From: a virus
Length of the DNA: 48,544 nucleotides
Virus record (IMG/VR): IMGVR_UViG_3300041964_000063
Location: 1-48,544 of that record
Strand: one strand, 5' to 3'
Part shown: positions 16,375 to 23,137 of the stretch, in pieces
Position numbering within the stretch: position 1 is the stretch's first letter
How the letters are laid out: the number at the start of each line of letters is the position of its first letter
Program-made: the position numbers and the translations under genes
The notes under the pieces: model-generated
The model's input: the letters and a program-made list of their open reading frames with translations, nothing else
The model's database searches: none
What the model was told of the DNA's origin: nothing

Positions 16375-16842
16375 GTGACGTTTTTTAATCTCCTAACTAA
16401 CAGTGTTTTTATCGAAATAGGGTTAATACTATTTGTCCTAATCGCGGTAGTGGTTGAGGTTAGTTTTACCAAACTAAAACCTTTCTTTGTCGGCCTATTA
16501 CAGCAACCCTGGCTACTGACTCATCAAGAGGTAATTAAAAAAGCATGGTTTGTTTTTGACATCTTTTTTGATTTGGATCTGGGTGAACCTGTAGACCTGA
16601 TGACCAACATTTTAGAAGCACTGGTTGATCCAGAAGATTCTAAGCCAGTTGACCTTAGATCTAAAGCTGAGGTGCTGTTGAAAGGGTATAACCTTTTTAA
16701 GGCTATTGAGACCAGAGAAACAAGCCCAAAGGTTGAACATATTGCTGCTGTAGAAGAAGTTGCTAAAAACAAATTCTTTGGAAAGTACCAGCATATTTTT
16801 GATGGATACATGGCGGTTGTCCACACTGATTTCCCAGACTAA
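16375..16842 (+). CDS. Membrane-anchored unknown protein in the head-tail cluster
   Basis: 155 residues from a GTG start. A strong membrane helix lies at about residues 12-32 (IEIGLILFVLIAVVVEVSF); the rest is soluble and helical, with DIFFDLDLGEPVDLMTNILE. A membrane helix is unusual in the middle of head-tail genes. It could be a moron or a protein that contacts the host membrane. Gene spacing (nine and two bases to its neighbours) shows co-transcription. Confidence 0.6.
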   Translation: MTFFNLLTNSVFIEIGLILFVLIAVVVEVSFTKLKPFFVGLLQQPWLLTHQEVIKKAWFVFDIFFDLDLGEPVDLMTNILEALVDPEDSKPVDLRSKAEVLLKGYNLFKAIETRETSPKVEHIAAVEEVAKNKFFGKYQHIFDGYMAVVHTDFPD

Positions 16843-16844
16843 CC

Positions 16845-17273
16845 ATGCCTTTTCAATTAGCAGATGACCAAAAGATACTGGCTCTGGCAGTAGCAGGGTT
16901 GCCAGAAGCTCAGGCCCCCTCTGTTGATGTTCTGCTAACTCAATCAGCAGCGGTAGACCTAAACGGTAAAACCCAGTACAGGCCGTATTACGTGGCGGCT
17001 AAATTAATTGAACAATCCCCCAAATACCAACAGTTAAAATCGGCTGAGGGTGGGGTAGCGTTTACCGGAATGATCCGGGCGATTATTTCCCATTACCGGA
17101 CACAGCAGAGTTTAGATCGGCGTTACGCGTGGGCAGTACCGTTAGGGTTTGAAATCACTGACGAATTCTTAGCGATTCTGGAAGGAAGACCTACCGGGGC
17201 TAATAACACAACGGGTAAGGGACTTCCGATCTTTTCTACAACCCAGTTAGTCAGACAAGTTAACCACTGGTGA
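16845..17273 (+). CDS. Probable head-tail connector (adaptor) protein
   Basis: 142 residues, two bases after the previous stop. The helical body with YRPYYVAAKLIEQSPKYQQL resembles small head-tail adaptor proteins that sit under the portal, as does its place between capsid and tail genes. No diagnostic motif; the call is by position and general shape. Confidence 0.5.
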   Translation: MPFQLADDQKILALAVAGLPEAQAPSVDVLLTQSAAVDLNGKTQYRPYYVAAKLIEQSPKYQQLKSAEGGVAFTGMIRAIISHYRTQQSLDRRYAWAVPLGFEITDEFLAILEGRPTGANNTTGKGLPIFSTTQLVRQVNHW

Positions 17274-17274
17274 T

Positions 17275-17715
17275 ATGGCATCCCTTACCGCTTACCCTGC
17301 CAATGGCACGATTACGGTTAACGTCCCTACTCGTAACCAGGTCACCCAAACAGGGCCTAGGGGTAACGTTGCCCCTGCTGTCGAACAGATCGTGTATGAG
17401 GTGTACCTAACAGGATCGTCACAGAGTAGCCCAGGAACCATACCAGGGATATCACAGATTGATCCAGGTATCAGCTTAAAGGGAAAGATAGTAAACCGGC
17501 TACAGCCCCCTCTAGCCCCTGGTGAAGGGTTGTCTTTAGACCTCCGTGTGCAGAATAACGATAAATGCGCTTGCACATGGGGAGACCGGGACGGTGTACT
17601 GATTCTGAAAATCAAACAACCATCAGCTTGGTATGAAGAGGCTGATACGTTGGGTTACCCTTTTTCTGGGGTATTCAATCAGCCGAAACGATCTGTAGGT
17701 TTGCCACAAGGGTAA
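17275..17715 (+). CDS. Probable head-closure or neck protein
   Basis: 146 residues, one base after the preceding stop. Beta-rich with Pro/Gly loops (TITVNVPTRNQVTQTGPRGN) and a CACTWGDRDGVLILKIKQP segment. Position points to head completion or neck. The fold class is a guess. After it, transcription meets a convergent minus-strand gene; a weak imperfect GC-rich hairpin lies at about 17724-17748. Confidence 0.45.
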   Translation: MASLTAYPANGTITVNVPTRNQVTQTGPRGNVAPAVEQIVYEVYLTGSSQSSPGTIPGISQIDPGISLKGKIVNRLQPPLAPGEGLSLDLRVQNNDKCACTWGDRDGVLILKIKQPSAWYEEADTLGYPFSGVFNQPKRSVGLPQG

Positions 17716-17797
17716 TAAAAACCCCTGACCAAAGGCCAAGGGCTTATAGACTCATAAAGGCATAAACTTATAATAACAAATATGTGCGAGATTAACC

Positions 17798-18721
17798 TTA
17801 AATCGCGCAAACACAACTACCCATAAACTCATCAGATTGATCTGGTAATTTACCTGACTCAATCATTTCTCTAAATTGAGTTAGCGTTAAGTAAACGTCT
17901 TGACCCTTGATTCTCTTTTTCAAAAAAGGTTTCATCCTAGGGTTGTTATCCATAAGCATTTTATAATTTGCTTCATGCTTAAGGAATAGCTCTTTATTTG
18001 ATTCTAAAAGAAGTCTCCAATGGGCTAATCCCGCTTTAACACAACCCTGGTAACAATTGTTATGCCCAAACCCAGTCTTATAGGCTTGTGGATTTTTCAC
18101 CCAAGATTCATTCTCAAACGCTTGCCATAATTCTGATTCAAAGGCCCATGCGTTGATTAAGAGGCTTACCAGTTTGTAAGGCTTCCAGTGTGATCTAGCA
18201 CCTTTCTTATGCTTGCTGCCAATCAATCTATGTGCTTCATAGATGCCTATCCCAATAGCAATAATTACTTCTTCTGGATCATAGTTGTTTTTGATGAATG
18301 TAGATGATTTATTTCTTTTTAAGATTTCGCTACAAATGTCTACCCTACTATTTCCTAAGTAAGCTTTATCATCAAATACATCTAAAATACTTCGATGCTT
18401 GCTATCCACATCGTAAACAAAATTAGTTAACCTAGCTTCTAGCTCTTTTCCTTGGTTATAAAGGTATTCTTTTCTTTCCTCCATCTGATCAATATCTGGA
18501 ATATTTTTATACAAGTCGTTTGTAACAACGTCTTCAAAAAATCCTAGAGTTGACGCTAGAAATTTGTAGAGGTCTGGAGATTCGTAAAAGGTATCGTTAA
18601 AATAGGCTAAAGGGTTATAACCATTTTTCCACAACAGATAATGGGCTAGGCACGATCCCTTGCCTCCACTGTAAAGAGTTACCACTTTTTTTGTCTTTGG
18701 GTAAGGTAAGGGGTTATTCAT
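17798..18721 (-). CDS. PP-loop ATP pyrophosphatase (PAPS reductase-like) with Cys pairs
   Basis: 307 residues. VVTLYSGGKGSCLAHYLL at residues 13-30 is the ATP-binding PP-loop (SGG-x-x-S), with Lys in place of the common Asp. Later features are NNCYQGCVKAGLAHW at about 227 and a C-terminal GSCVCAI, four Cys that could hold a metal or Fe-S cluster or take part in sulfur transfer. Relatives activate substrates as adenylates for sulfur or amide transfer (PAPS reductase, DndC, tRNA thiolation). The exact reaction cannot be told. It lies backwards among head genes with its own CGCTAGGAGA ribosome site, as a moron would. Its 5' end may overlap that of the plus-strand gene. Confidence 0.75.
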   Translation of the reverse strand: MNNPLPYPKTKKVVTLYSGGKGSCLAHYLLWKNGYNPLAYFNDTFYESPDLYKFLASTLGFFEDVVTNDLYKNIPDIDQMEERKEYLYNQGKELEARLTNFVYDVDSKHRSILDVFDDKAYLGNSRVDICSEILKRNKSSTFIKNNYDPEEVIIAIGIGIYEAHRLIGSKHKKGARSHWKPYKLVSLLINAWAFESELWQAFENESWVKNPQAYKTGFGHNNCYQGCVKAGLAHWRLLLESNKELFLKHEANYKMLMDNNPRMKPFLKKRIKGQDVYLTLTQFREMIESGKLPDQSDEFMGSCVCAI

Positions 18722-19131
18722 TAAGGCTCAGTCTCCTAGCGTTGTTTACTTTTATCTTAGCTTTTATGGCTGTCTTCGTCCCAAAAACTGATCCCGGAGA
18801 AATGATAGAAGCCGCTTTCGATACAGAGATGGCGCTTCTATCTGGGGAATTTACATTAGCTATTTCTAACCCGATCTACGATTGGCCTAATGGTCAAAGC
18901 CCTAGAGACATTGTAGATAAAGGGGGGCTTAGGTCTTCCCAGGAATTTCTAAAAAGCGGTGCAGGAACCCAATTGGTAAGCTACGTTTTTCGGTGGAACG
19001 TGGAACACTCACTTTACGTTCTGATGGGATACACACACTGGATTTCTGGTAAGCGGTACCCTGGTCGGGATTGGATTAACCAGGGTTTAGCGCAACTTAG
19101 AGAGCATCCGGGATCGAAGTTTAATCAGTAG
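18691..19131 (+). CDS. Head-tail connection protein, HK97 gp10-like
   Basis: The motifs IYDWPNGQSPRDIVDKGGLR, SSQEF, VLMGYTHWISGKRYPGRDW and INQGLAQL match the pattern of HK97 gp10-type tail-completion proteins (DIVDTG-x-LR-x-S, then a Gly-Tyr-Thr and aromatic-Pro-x-R-x-W motif). The start is uncertain: TTG at 18691 overlaps the divergent gene by 31 bases, while TTG at 18697 or 18739 would shorten it. The N-terminal LSLLALFTFILAFMAVFVP looks like a membrane helix, which is odd for this family and may be upstream sequence that is not translated. It continues the head-tail series after the inserted minus-strand gene. Confidence 0.65.
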   Translation: MSLGKVRGYSLRLSLLALFTFILAFMAVFVPKTDPGEMIEAAFDTEMALLSGEFTLAISNPIYDWPNGQSPRDIVDKGGLRSSQEFLKSGAGTQLVSYVFRWNVEHSLYVLMGYTHWISGKRYPGRDWINQGLAQLREHPGSKFNQ

Positions 19132-19354
19132 CGGATTCGTTTTCAGCCTCAAGTTCTGCTTCAATTTCTTCCACCCATTCAGGCCGGGTGTAATCTAATT
19201 CACCCAGGGTAATCGCGTAATCCTGGCTACCAATTTCATCGGGGGAGTAAGTTAACCATTTTCGGAAACAGTCTTTGTAGAATTTGAAAAACTGTTCTTT
19301 GGAAAGCTGGGTAAAGTCAACTACAGCAGTACCGTTAATCACGGGATAAATCAT
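19121..19354 (-). CDS. Unknown 77-residue acidic protein
   Basis: ATG after ACCGCTAGGAGATTT, behind a standard promoter. It has a Tyr/Phe-rich middle (EQFFKFYKDCFRKWLTYSPD) and a very acidic C-terminus (EEIEAELEAENESATD). It overlaps the 3' end of the converging plus-strand gene by 11 bases. No domain recognised; a last-gene single unit of the minus-strand island. Confidence 0.65.
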   Translation of the reverse strand: MIYPVINGTAVVDFTQLSKEQFFKFYKDCFRKWLTYSPDEIGSQDYAITLGELDYTRPEWVEEIEAELEAENESATD

Positions 19355-19381
19355 AAATCTCCTAGCGGTTGTTTCTGTAAT

Positions 19382-19411
19382 AGTGTAGCTTCTACCCTAT
19401 CTAGCTGTCAA
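19382..19411 (-). promoter_or_regulatory. Phage standard promoter (minus strand)
   Basis: TTGACA at 19411-19406 with GCTAGATAGGG; -10 TACACT at 19387-19382 after 18 bases. It starts five bases after the methyltransferase stop and lies in a 44-base direct repeat. Confidence 0.83.
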
Positions 19412-19434
19412 CCCCCTACACAAAATTAGATTCT
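19391..19434. repeat. 44-base direct repeat, copy 1
   Basis: Identical to 21317-21360. It covers the promoter core and, in this copy, the last six codons and stop of the methyltransferase gene (TESNFV). Confidence 0.9.
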
Positions 19435-20936
19435 GTCTGAGGTAACCAGTTTTTATACTTAGCGGCTATCGTGTTGAACTTGTGTAACAGTGCTTCATCC
19501 CTCCACCAAATATGCACAGTACCTTTTTTGTAGATCCTGAATTCAAAAAAGGTTGATACAAATTTATCTGAATACTCCCCTTCTGTAGAGTTTAGGTGCT
19601 TATACATAGCATCCATTGCAGACAGAAACGTAGGGTCTTCGGGATCAGTACCAGATAAGTACGTTGTTATAGCGTCAAGGTCTCGTAGGTAATCGCTTCT
19701 GCCGTAGATCGAAAACTTGCGATCATCGTGGAATACCCCATCAGGCCATACCATTTTTTTATTGATCTTGTGGCCAAGGTTTGTTTTCCAGCCCCCTGTA
19801 ATATTGTCTTTATGTTTGCTGGTGATATGGTCAAAAACGTCAGTGATAGACTCTCTCATCATCCCGTCTGCTTTTTCCCATAACCGATTTAACATCTCTT
19901 TGACGTTATCAGTAGAGAATTCAATGGCTAGGTATTCACCATTAAGATCTTCAAACTTAGCAGCGAATTTAGAGGTTAACCTTTTCTCAACCCTGGTAAG
20001 AATAAACAGATGAGACCAAAATCGGGCTTTCAAAACACGGATTTGTAAATCGAGATCTCCTTTAATGCTCAAGGTATCGTTTGACTGATTCAAACGGCTG
20101 ACAAAAGAAACCGTTGCTATTCCTTCTAGAATCTGGTCTAGCTCTTTCTGTCTCGCGTACCGTTCTATCAGAATCTCCTTAGCGGCTAGGTACTGACCAA
20201 CCAGGCCCTCTATCGCGCTAGCTGATACCAGGGCTGTAGATGCACCTACGGTAGGCTCTGACAGCTCTGCTTCAAGCTTCATGCCTTCGGTACCTAGCGG
20301 GTCTGCTGTATCGGTCTCTGGCTTGTGCAGACGCACACAGACAACTTCAACGTCTGTGGGTCTCTCGCAGTCAGAAAAGCAACTACCCAGGTACTCAACC
20401 GATACATCTACAGGATCGCCTTCCTCAAGCTCTCCTAGCTCCTGTGGGCAACTATCTCCAAACAGATCGATTAACTGGTCTAGCTGTCTCTCTTTAGCGG
20501 TTGTAGGAGTCTTTACCGATTCTGCGTTTAGCAGGTAGATTAACCGTCCCCCTGGCTGTAGCAACTCCCAGGAATGCAGTAGGTGATCAACGCCTGTTAG
20601 AAAAGGAGGGTTAGCAATAATAAAATCGTAGCCAAGGGGATCGGTATGGTTGAGATGGTTAATCCCTACAACCTGGTAACTTTTGCTGTGCAGGATTGCC
20701 CGGAAGTCAGGGTCAATTTCGCAGACAGCACAATCTGAAAGATTGTAATAGCGCAACCGTTCGAGAATTGCACCGTTTCCTGCCTGTGGTTCTAACGGCC
20801 TCTTGTGGGGAACTTTTATAAACCGGGTAATTCTTTCAAAACCATTTCTCTCTTTAGAGCTGTACACCCTGACGTATGGGGCAACCATACGATCTACAAC
20901 ATCAGTGGAAGTCGGATACCATTGATTCTCAATCAC
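19416..20936 (-). CDS. DNA adenine-type methyltransferase with DUF4942 end
   Basis: 506 residues. The SAM-binding motif LEPQAGNGAI (about 48-57) and catalytic IIANPPFLTG (N109-P-P-F) mark an amino (N6-A or N4-C) DNA methyltransferase. The C-terminal third, with FEFRIYKKGTVHIWW and a Lys/Phe/Asn end, matches DUF4942, a domain found on phage and plasmid methyltransferases. There is no partner nuclease beside it, so it may be an orphan enzyme protecting phage DNA. GTG start after CCGCTAGGAGAAAATTT. A central acidic linker is less conserved-looking. No separate promoter is seen; it may read through from the upstream gene across a hairpin. Confidence 0.85.
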   Translation of the reverse strand: MIENQWYPTSTDVVDRMVAPYVRVYSSKERNGFERITRFIKVPHKRPLEPQAGNGAILERLRYYNLSDCAVCEIDPDFRAILHSKSYQVVGINHLNHTDPLGYDFIIANPPFLTGVDHLLHSWELLQPGGRLIYLLNAESVKTPTTAKERQLDQLIDLFGDSCPQELGELEEGDPVDVSVEYLGSCFSDCERPTDVEVVCVRLHKPETDTADPLGTEGMKLEAELSEPTVGASTALVSASAIEGLVGQYLAAKEILIERYARQKELDQILEGIATVSFVSRLNQSNDTLSIKGDLDLQIRVLKARFWSHLFILTRVEKRLTSKFAAKFEDLNGEYLAIEFSTDNVKEMLNRLWEKADGMMRESITDVFDHITSKHKDNITGGWKTNLGHKINKKMVWPDGVFHDDRKFSIYGRSDYLRDLDAITTYLSGTDPEDPTFLSAMDAMYKHLNSTEGEYSDKFVSTFFEFRIYKKGTVHIWWRDEALLHKFNTIAAKYKNWLPQTESNFV

Positions 20937-20981
20937 AAATTTTCTCCTAGCGGTTTTGTGAGTTTAGATTTATTTATATTA

Positions 20982-21021
20982 CTTAGGGTCTTTGGTGTCC
21001 CCAATCACCAAAGACCCTAAG
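20982..21021 (-). terminator. Long perfect hairpin at a gene end
   Basis: Sixteen-base perfect inverted repeat, CTTAGGGTCTTTGGTG with CACCAAAGACCCTAAG, around an eight-base loop. It covers the stop codon of the gene at 21017. The following minus-strand bases are AT-rich but lack a T run, so it may be an mRNA-stabilising or processing structure as much as a terminator. Confidence 0.6.
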
Positions 21022-21268
21022 ATGCAGTGTCGTATTCCGCTATGCAATACCAGCAAGAGTAGGTGACCCCATGCCGTTTTTCACCTAAATCTTCTTCCCT
21101 GACATTTGATTCTAAATTGATTGAGTCTAACAATTGTTGTAACCGATTACCTTTATTGGTAACATGTCGAGGAGATCCTGCCCGGACTTTGATCACTCCC
21201 CCTTTTACCGTTACCTTGTCGTCAGGGAATGTCGCCTTGACGATATCCCTTATGTCCTTAGTTTTCAT
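21017..21268 (-). CDS. Unknown 83-residue protein
   Basis: ATG after CCGCTAGGAGAAACCAACG, with a standard promoter upstream. The N-terminal half reads MKTKDIRDIVKATFPDDKVT then VKGGVIKVRAG, an alpha-beta fold with basic Arg/Lys loops. The C-terminus has SCWYCIAEYD. Its stop codon lies in the hairpin at 20982. Function unknown. Confidence 0.65.
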   Translation of the reverse strand: MKTKDIRDIVKATFPDDKVTVKGGVIKVRAGSPRHVTNKGNRLQQLLDSINLESNVREEDLGEKRHGVTYSCWYCIAEYDTAS

Positions 21269-21307
21269 CGTTGGTTTCTCCTAGCGGTTGTTTGCTCAAC
21301 TGAACCA

Positions 21308-21337
21308 ATACTAACCTCTACCCTATCTAGCTGTCAA
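21308..21337 (-). promoter_or_regulatory. Phage standard promoter (minus strand)
   Basis: TTGACA at 21337-21332 with GCTAGATAGGG; -10 TAGTAT at 21313-21308 after 18 bases. The leader has GTTGAGCAAACAACCGCTAGG. Confidence 0.83.
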
Positions 21338-21360
21338 CCCCCTACACAAAATTAGATTCT
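21317..21360. repeat. 44-base direct repeat, copy 2
   Basis: Identical to 19391-19434. In this copy the part that encodes the methyltransferase end elsewhere is non-coding, so one copy probably arose by duplication of the other. Confidence 0.9.
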
Positions 21361-21363
21361 ACT

Positions 21364-21384
21364 AAAAAGGAGGGGTTACCCTCC
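21364..21384 (-). terminator. Rho-independent terminator (minus strand)
   Basis: On the minus strand, GGAGGG-TAAC-CCCTCC followed by TTTTT. It ends the 21400-21606 transcript just before the next promoter. Confidence 0.75.
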
Positions 21385-21399
21385 CTCAATAATACAGGT

Positions 21400-21606
21400 C
21401 TAATCAGCAATCACTTTTTTTACCGTAGCGGTGTGTCCGTTTCGTTTAATCCGTTGGCCTACCTTGTAGCTATCACAATTCTCGTTTAGGAAAAACCCAA
21501 ACATTTTAAGTCTTGGGTATTCCACGATAACAGCGGGGGAATCTGTATCAAATAATTCCCGTGTTTCTTTGGCCTCAGTAATTGCCTCTTGCAAAGACGT
21601 AGCCAT
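21400..21606 (-). CDS. Unknown 68-residue protein
   Basis: ATG after ACGCTAGGAGATAACCCCCT. Helical acidic N-terminus (LQEAITEAKETRELFD), then strands ending in KVGQRIKRNGHTATVKKVIA, the shape of a small SH3-like or KOW-like beta barrel (V-G-x-R-I-K-R-N-G). That last similarity is only suggestive. Single-gene unit with its own promoter and terminator. Confidence 0.65.
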   Translation of the reverse strand: MATSLQEAITEAKETRELFDTDSPAVIVEYPRLKMFGFFLNENCDSYKVGQRIKRNGHTATVKKVIAD

Positions 21607-21663
21607 AGGGGGTTATCTCCTAGCGTATTTTTGTTTTGTGTTACATTCGGCACCCCTAAATAA

Positions 21664-21692
21664 ATTATAACGCTTAGATAACTAGCTGCTTA
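21664..21692 (-). promoter_or_regulatory. Variant phage promoter with perfect -10
   Basis: On the minus strand TAAGCA then GCTAGTTATC, with TATAAT 17 bases on. The GCTAG after the -35 is kept while the -35 itself is poor and the -10 is perfect, which mirrors the variant at 7302. Confidence 0.6.
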
Positions 21693-21748
21693 TGGGTTAA
21701 CCCCCTCTTTACCAAAAAAGATAATTATTAAGCCAAATCACTGTAGGC

Positions 21749-21778
21749 AAAAAGAAACCCCCGTGTTACCGGAGGTTT
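21749..21778 (-). terminator. Rho-independent terminator (minus strand)
   Basis: On the minus strand AAACCTCCG pairs with CGGGGGTTT (one U-G pair), followed by CTTTTT. It ends the 21786-22109 gene. Confidence 0.72.
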
Positions 21779-21785
21779 TGTGTTC

Positions 21786-22109
21786 TTAGAATGTTAGGTC
21801 TGTGTCTTCCTCTTGAGCGGCCAGTATACGGCCTTCTAATGCGTAAGATTGGGGGCAGTAAGCTAAGGTTGCCCTGTAGGCTTTGCGGGCTTTTTCCCTT
21901 CTCTCTAGCTCATCGTGGATTTGGGGTAGTACCTGGTACCGTTCGATACGGTGTAGGGTAAAGCTTGCCCCGATCCGGCTGAGCCTTGCGTATGCTTTGG
22001 GATCGACTTTCAACCAGTAGTTTTCGTCAATGCCCTCAACCCCTTCACAACGATCCGCTTCTTCCTTGAGTTCGGCGGGGGTCAGCACTCGCTTATTCAG
22101 TTCAGACAT
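21786..22109 (-). CDS. Unknown 107-residue protein
   Basis: ATG after CCGCTAGGAGAAATCAA, with its own promoter and terminator. Charged and helical, with many Glu, Arg and Ala (IHDELERREKARKAYRATLA). It may be a helical bundle that binds another protein. No recognised family. Confidence 0.65.
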   Translation of the reverse strand: MSELNKRVLTPAELKEEADRCEGVEGIDENYWLKVDPKAYARLSRIGASFTLHRIERYQVLPQIHDELERREKARKAYRATLAYCPQSYALEGRILAAQEEDTDLTF

Positions 22110-22146
22110 TTGATTTCTCCTAGCGGTTGTTTGCTCAACTGAATCT

Positions 22147-22176
22147 AATATAGGGCATATTATATCTAGCTGTCAA
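22147..22176 (-). promoter_or_regulatory. Phage standard promoter (minus strand)
   Basis: TTGACA at 22176-22171 with GCTAGATATAA; -10 TATATT at 22152-22147 after 18 bases. Upstream AACTAATTTCTAGATAAGGG matches the shared AT element. The leader has AGTTGAGCAAACAACCGC. Confidence 0.85.
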
Positions 22177-22214
22177 CCCTTATCTAGAAATTAGTTTGCA
22201 GTGTGACGACCAAA

Positions 22215-22240
22215 GAAAAACCCCTGTTTTACCAGGGGTT
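22215..22240 (-). terminator. Rho-independent terminator (minus strand)
   Basis: On the minus strand AACCCCTG-GTAAAA-CAGGGGTT and a run of T. It closes the 22323-22607 transcript. Confidence 0.78.
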
Positions 22241-22322
22241 GTAAGGGGTATCTATAAGAGTAACGTAATCTTAACCTGATTAATTTCTTCATCCAGCATG
22301 TCTAGTTAGATGGGGTGTAATG

Positions 22323-22607
22323 TTACTTAATGTCTGGGTGAACGTCTAGCAAAGCTTCTCTGCTCACAATGTCGTAACGAAGCTTTCCTTTAATAGTGCG
22401 AGTGACTACTATGCTTCTAGGGTGTTGGTGCTCTAGATGATTCCTAAAAGCTACTCCTTTAGGCATATCGGCAAAAGAAACTTTTACAACTTTTTTGCTA
22501 TCAACAACGATCCGGGTTGAAGCCATTTTTCTAGCGATTGTTTTGATCTGGTCAATCGTAGCAGTTTTATCAAACTTTTCTTGAATAGTCGGGCTAAGCT
22601 TTTGCAT
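22323..22607 (-). CDS. Unknown 94-residue basic protein
   Basis: ATG after AAAAGGAACACCTCAAT, so this gene uses AAGGA rather than CTAGGAG. Basic, with a helical start (MQKLSPTIQEKFDKTATIDQ), a VVKVSFADMPKGVAFRNHLE segment and RSIVVTRTIKGKLRYDIV strands. Its promoter is not clear; upstream bases include a nine-C run at 22657-22665. Could bind nucleic acid, but there is no recognised motif. Confidence 0.62.
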   Translation of the reverse strand: MQKLSPTIQEKFDKTATIDQIKTIARKMASTRIVVDSKKVVKVSFADMPKGVAFRNHLEHQHPRSIVVTRTIKGKLRYDIVSREALLDVHPDIK

Positions 22608-22689
22608 ATTGAGGTGTTCCTTTTACTTACTTGAATTCATGACAAGGGATTAACTACCCCCCCCCTGGTATCAATACCCCTAGATACAG

Positions 22690-22710
22690 AAAACCCCCGA
22701 CTAGCGGGGG
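22690..22710 (-). terminator. Rho-independent terminator (minus strand)
   Basis: On the minus strand CCCCCG-CTAGT-CGGGGG-TTTT, directly after the 39-residue gene. Confidence 0.78.
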
Positions 22711-22723
22711 TGTAGTAAACGGT

Positions 22724-22843
22724 TTAGAATTCGTCTTCAAAAATAGGGGCGTTGCGTAGGGTCTCAACATCAATTCCGCTTTCAACTTCACCTTGCGCGA
22801 TTAGGGTCAGTTGGGCAGCGGTGGTTTCAGGGGTGATGAACAT
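22724..22843 (-). CDS. Small 39-residue acidic protein
   Basis: A very short gene in a complete cassette: promoter at 22920, leader GAGTGGAGCAAACGCC, ribosome site AACCGCTAGGAGAAACTTAAT, ATG, and a terminator 14 bases after the stop. It starts MFITPETTAAQLTLIAQGEV and ends in an acidic PIFEDEF. The full set of signals makes it credible despite its size. Function unknown. Confidence 0.7.
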   Translation of the reverse strand: MFITPETTAAQLTLIAQGEVESGIDVETLRNAPIFEDEF

Positions 22844-22891
22844 ATTAAGTTTCTCCTAGCGGTTTGCTGTGGGCGTTTGCTCCACTCCTAA

Positions 22892-22920
22892 AGAATAACC
22901 CTAATCTATCTAGCTGTCAA
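22892..22920 (-). promoter_or_regulatory. Phage standard promoter (minus strand)
   Basis: TTGACA at 22920-22915 with GCTAGATAG; -10 TATTCT at 22897-22892 after 17 bases. The TAG of GCTAG also serves as the stop codon of the gene upstream. Confidence 0.85.
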
Positions 22921-23065
22921 CCCTTACCCCTAAATTAGTTTTTGAGGTCTCTTGGAACATACCAGGGTGAACAATACGCTCAACCCAGGATCGGTAAACG
23001 CTTTCCCAGTCAGGGGCTTCTGAGTTAGCAGAAAGCTGGCTTGGTATAATAGTGTTTTGTGACAT
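22910..23065 (-). CDS. Small 51-residue protein ending inside a promoter
   Basis: ATG after AACCGCTAGGAGAATCCTG. It starts MSQNTIIPSQLSANSEAPDW and has ESVYRSWVERIVHPGMF. The last codons GTT GAC AGC TAG are the -35 region of the next promoter, so the C-terminus Val-Asp-Ser is fixed by that signal. It has its own near-standard promoter. Function unknown. Confidence 0.68.
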   Translation of the reverse strand: MSQNTIIPSQLSANSEAPDWESVYRSWVERIVHPGMFQETSKTNLGVRVDS

Positions 23066-23091
23066 CAGGATTCTCCTAGCGGTTTGATTAA

Positions 23092-23120
23092 AGTCTATCT
23101 AATCAATATCTTACTGTCAA
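23092..23120 (-). promoter_or_regulatory. Phage promoter, divergent from the 23138 gene
   Basis: TTGACA at 23120-23115 with GTAAGATA in place of GCTAGATA; -10 TAGACT at 23097-23092 after 17 bases. It lies between two divergent genes. Confidence 0.75.
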
Positions 23121-23137
23121 GTTATAAGGATACTTTT

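Noticed and set aside
16375-16842. Holin for the membrane protein in the head-tail cluster
   Set aside because: It has one N-terminal membrane helix and a large soluble part, unlike usual holins, and no lysin lies beside it.
20281-20538. Open plus-strand frame opposite the methyltransferase
   Set aside because: The methyltransferase frame has clear motifs on the other strand; this one is Ser/Thr-rich antisense sequence without a ribosome site.
22657-22665. Nine-C run as a possible phase-variation tract
   Set aside because: It lies between genes away from a clear promoter or start codon, so no switched product can be named; it may also be of uncertain length in the reads.
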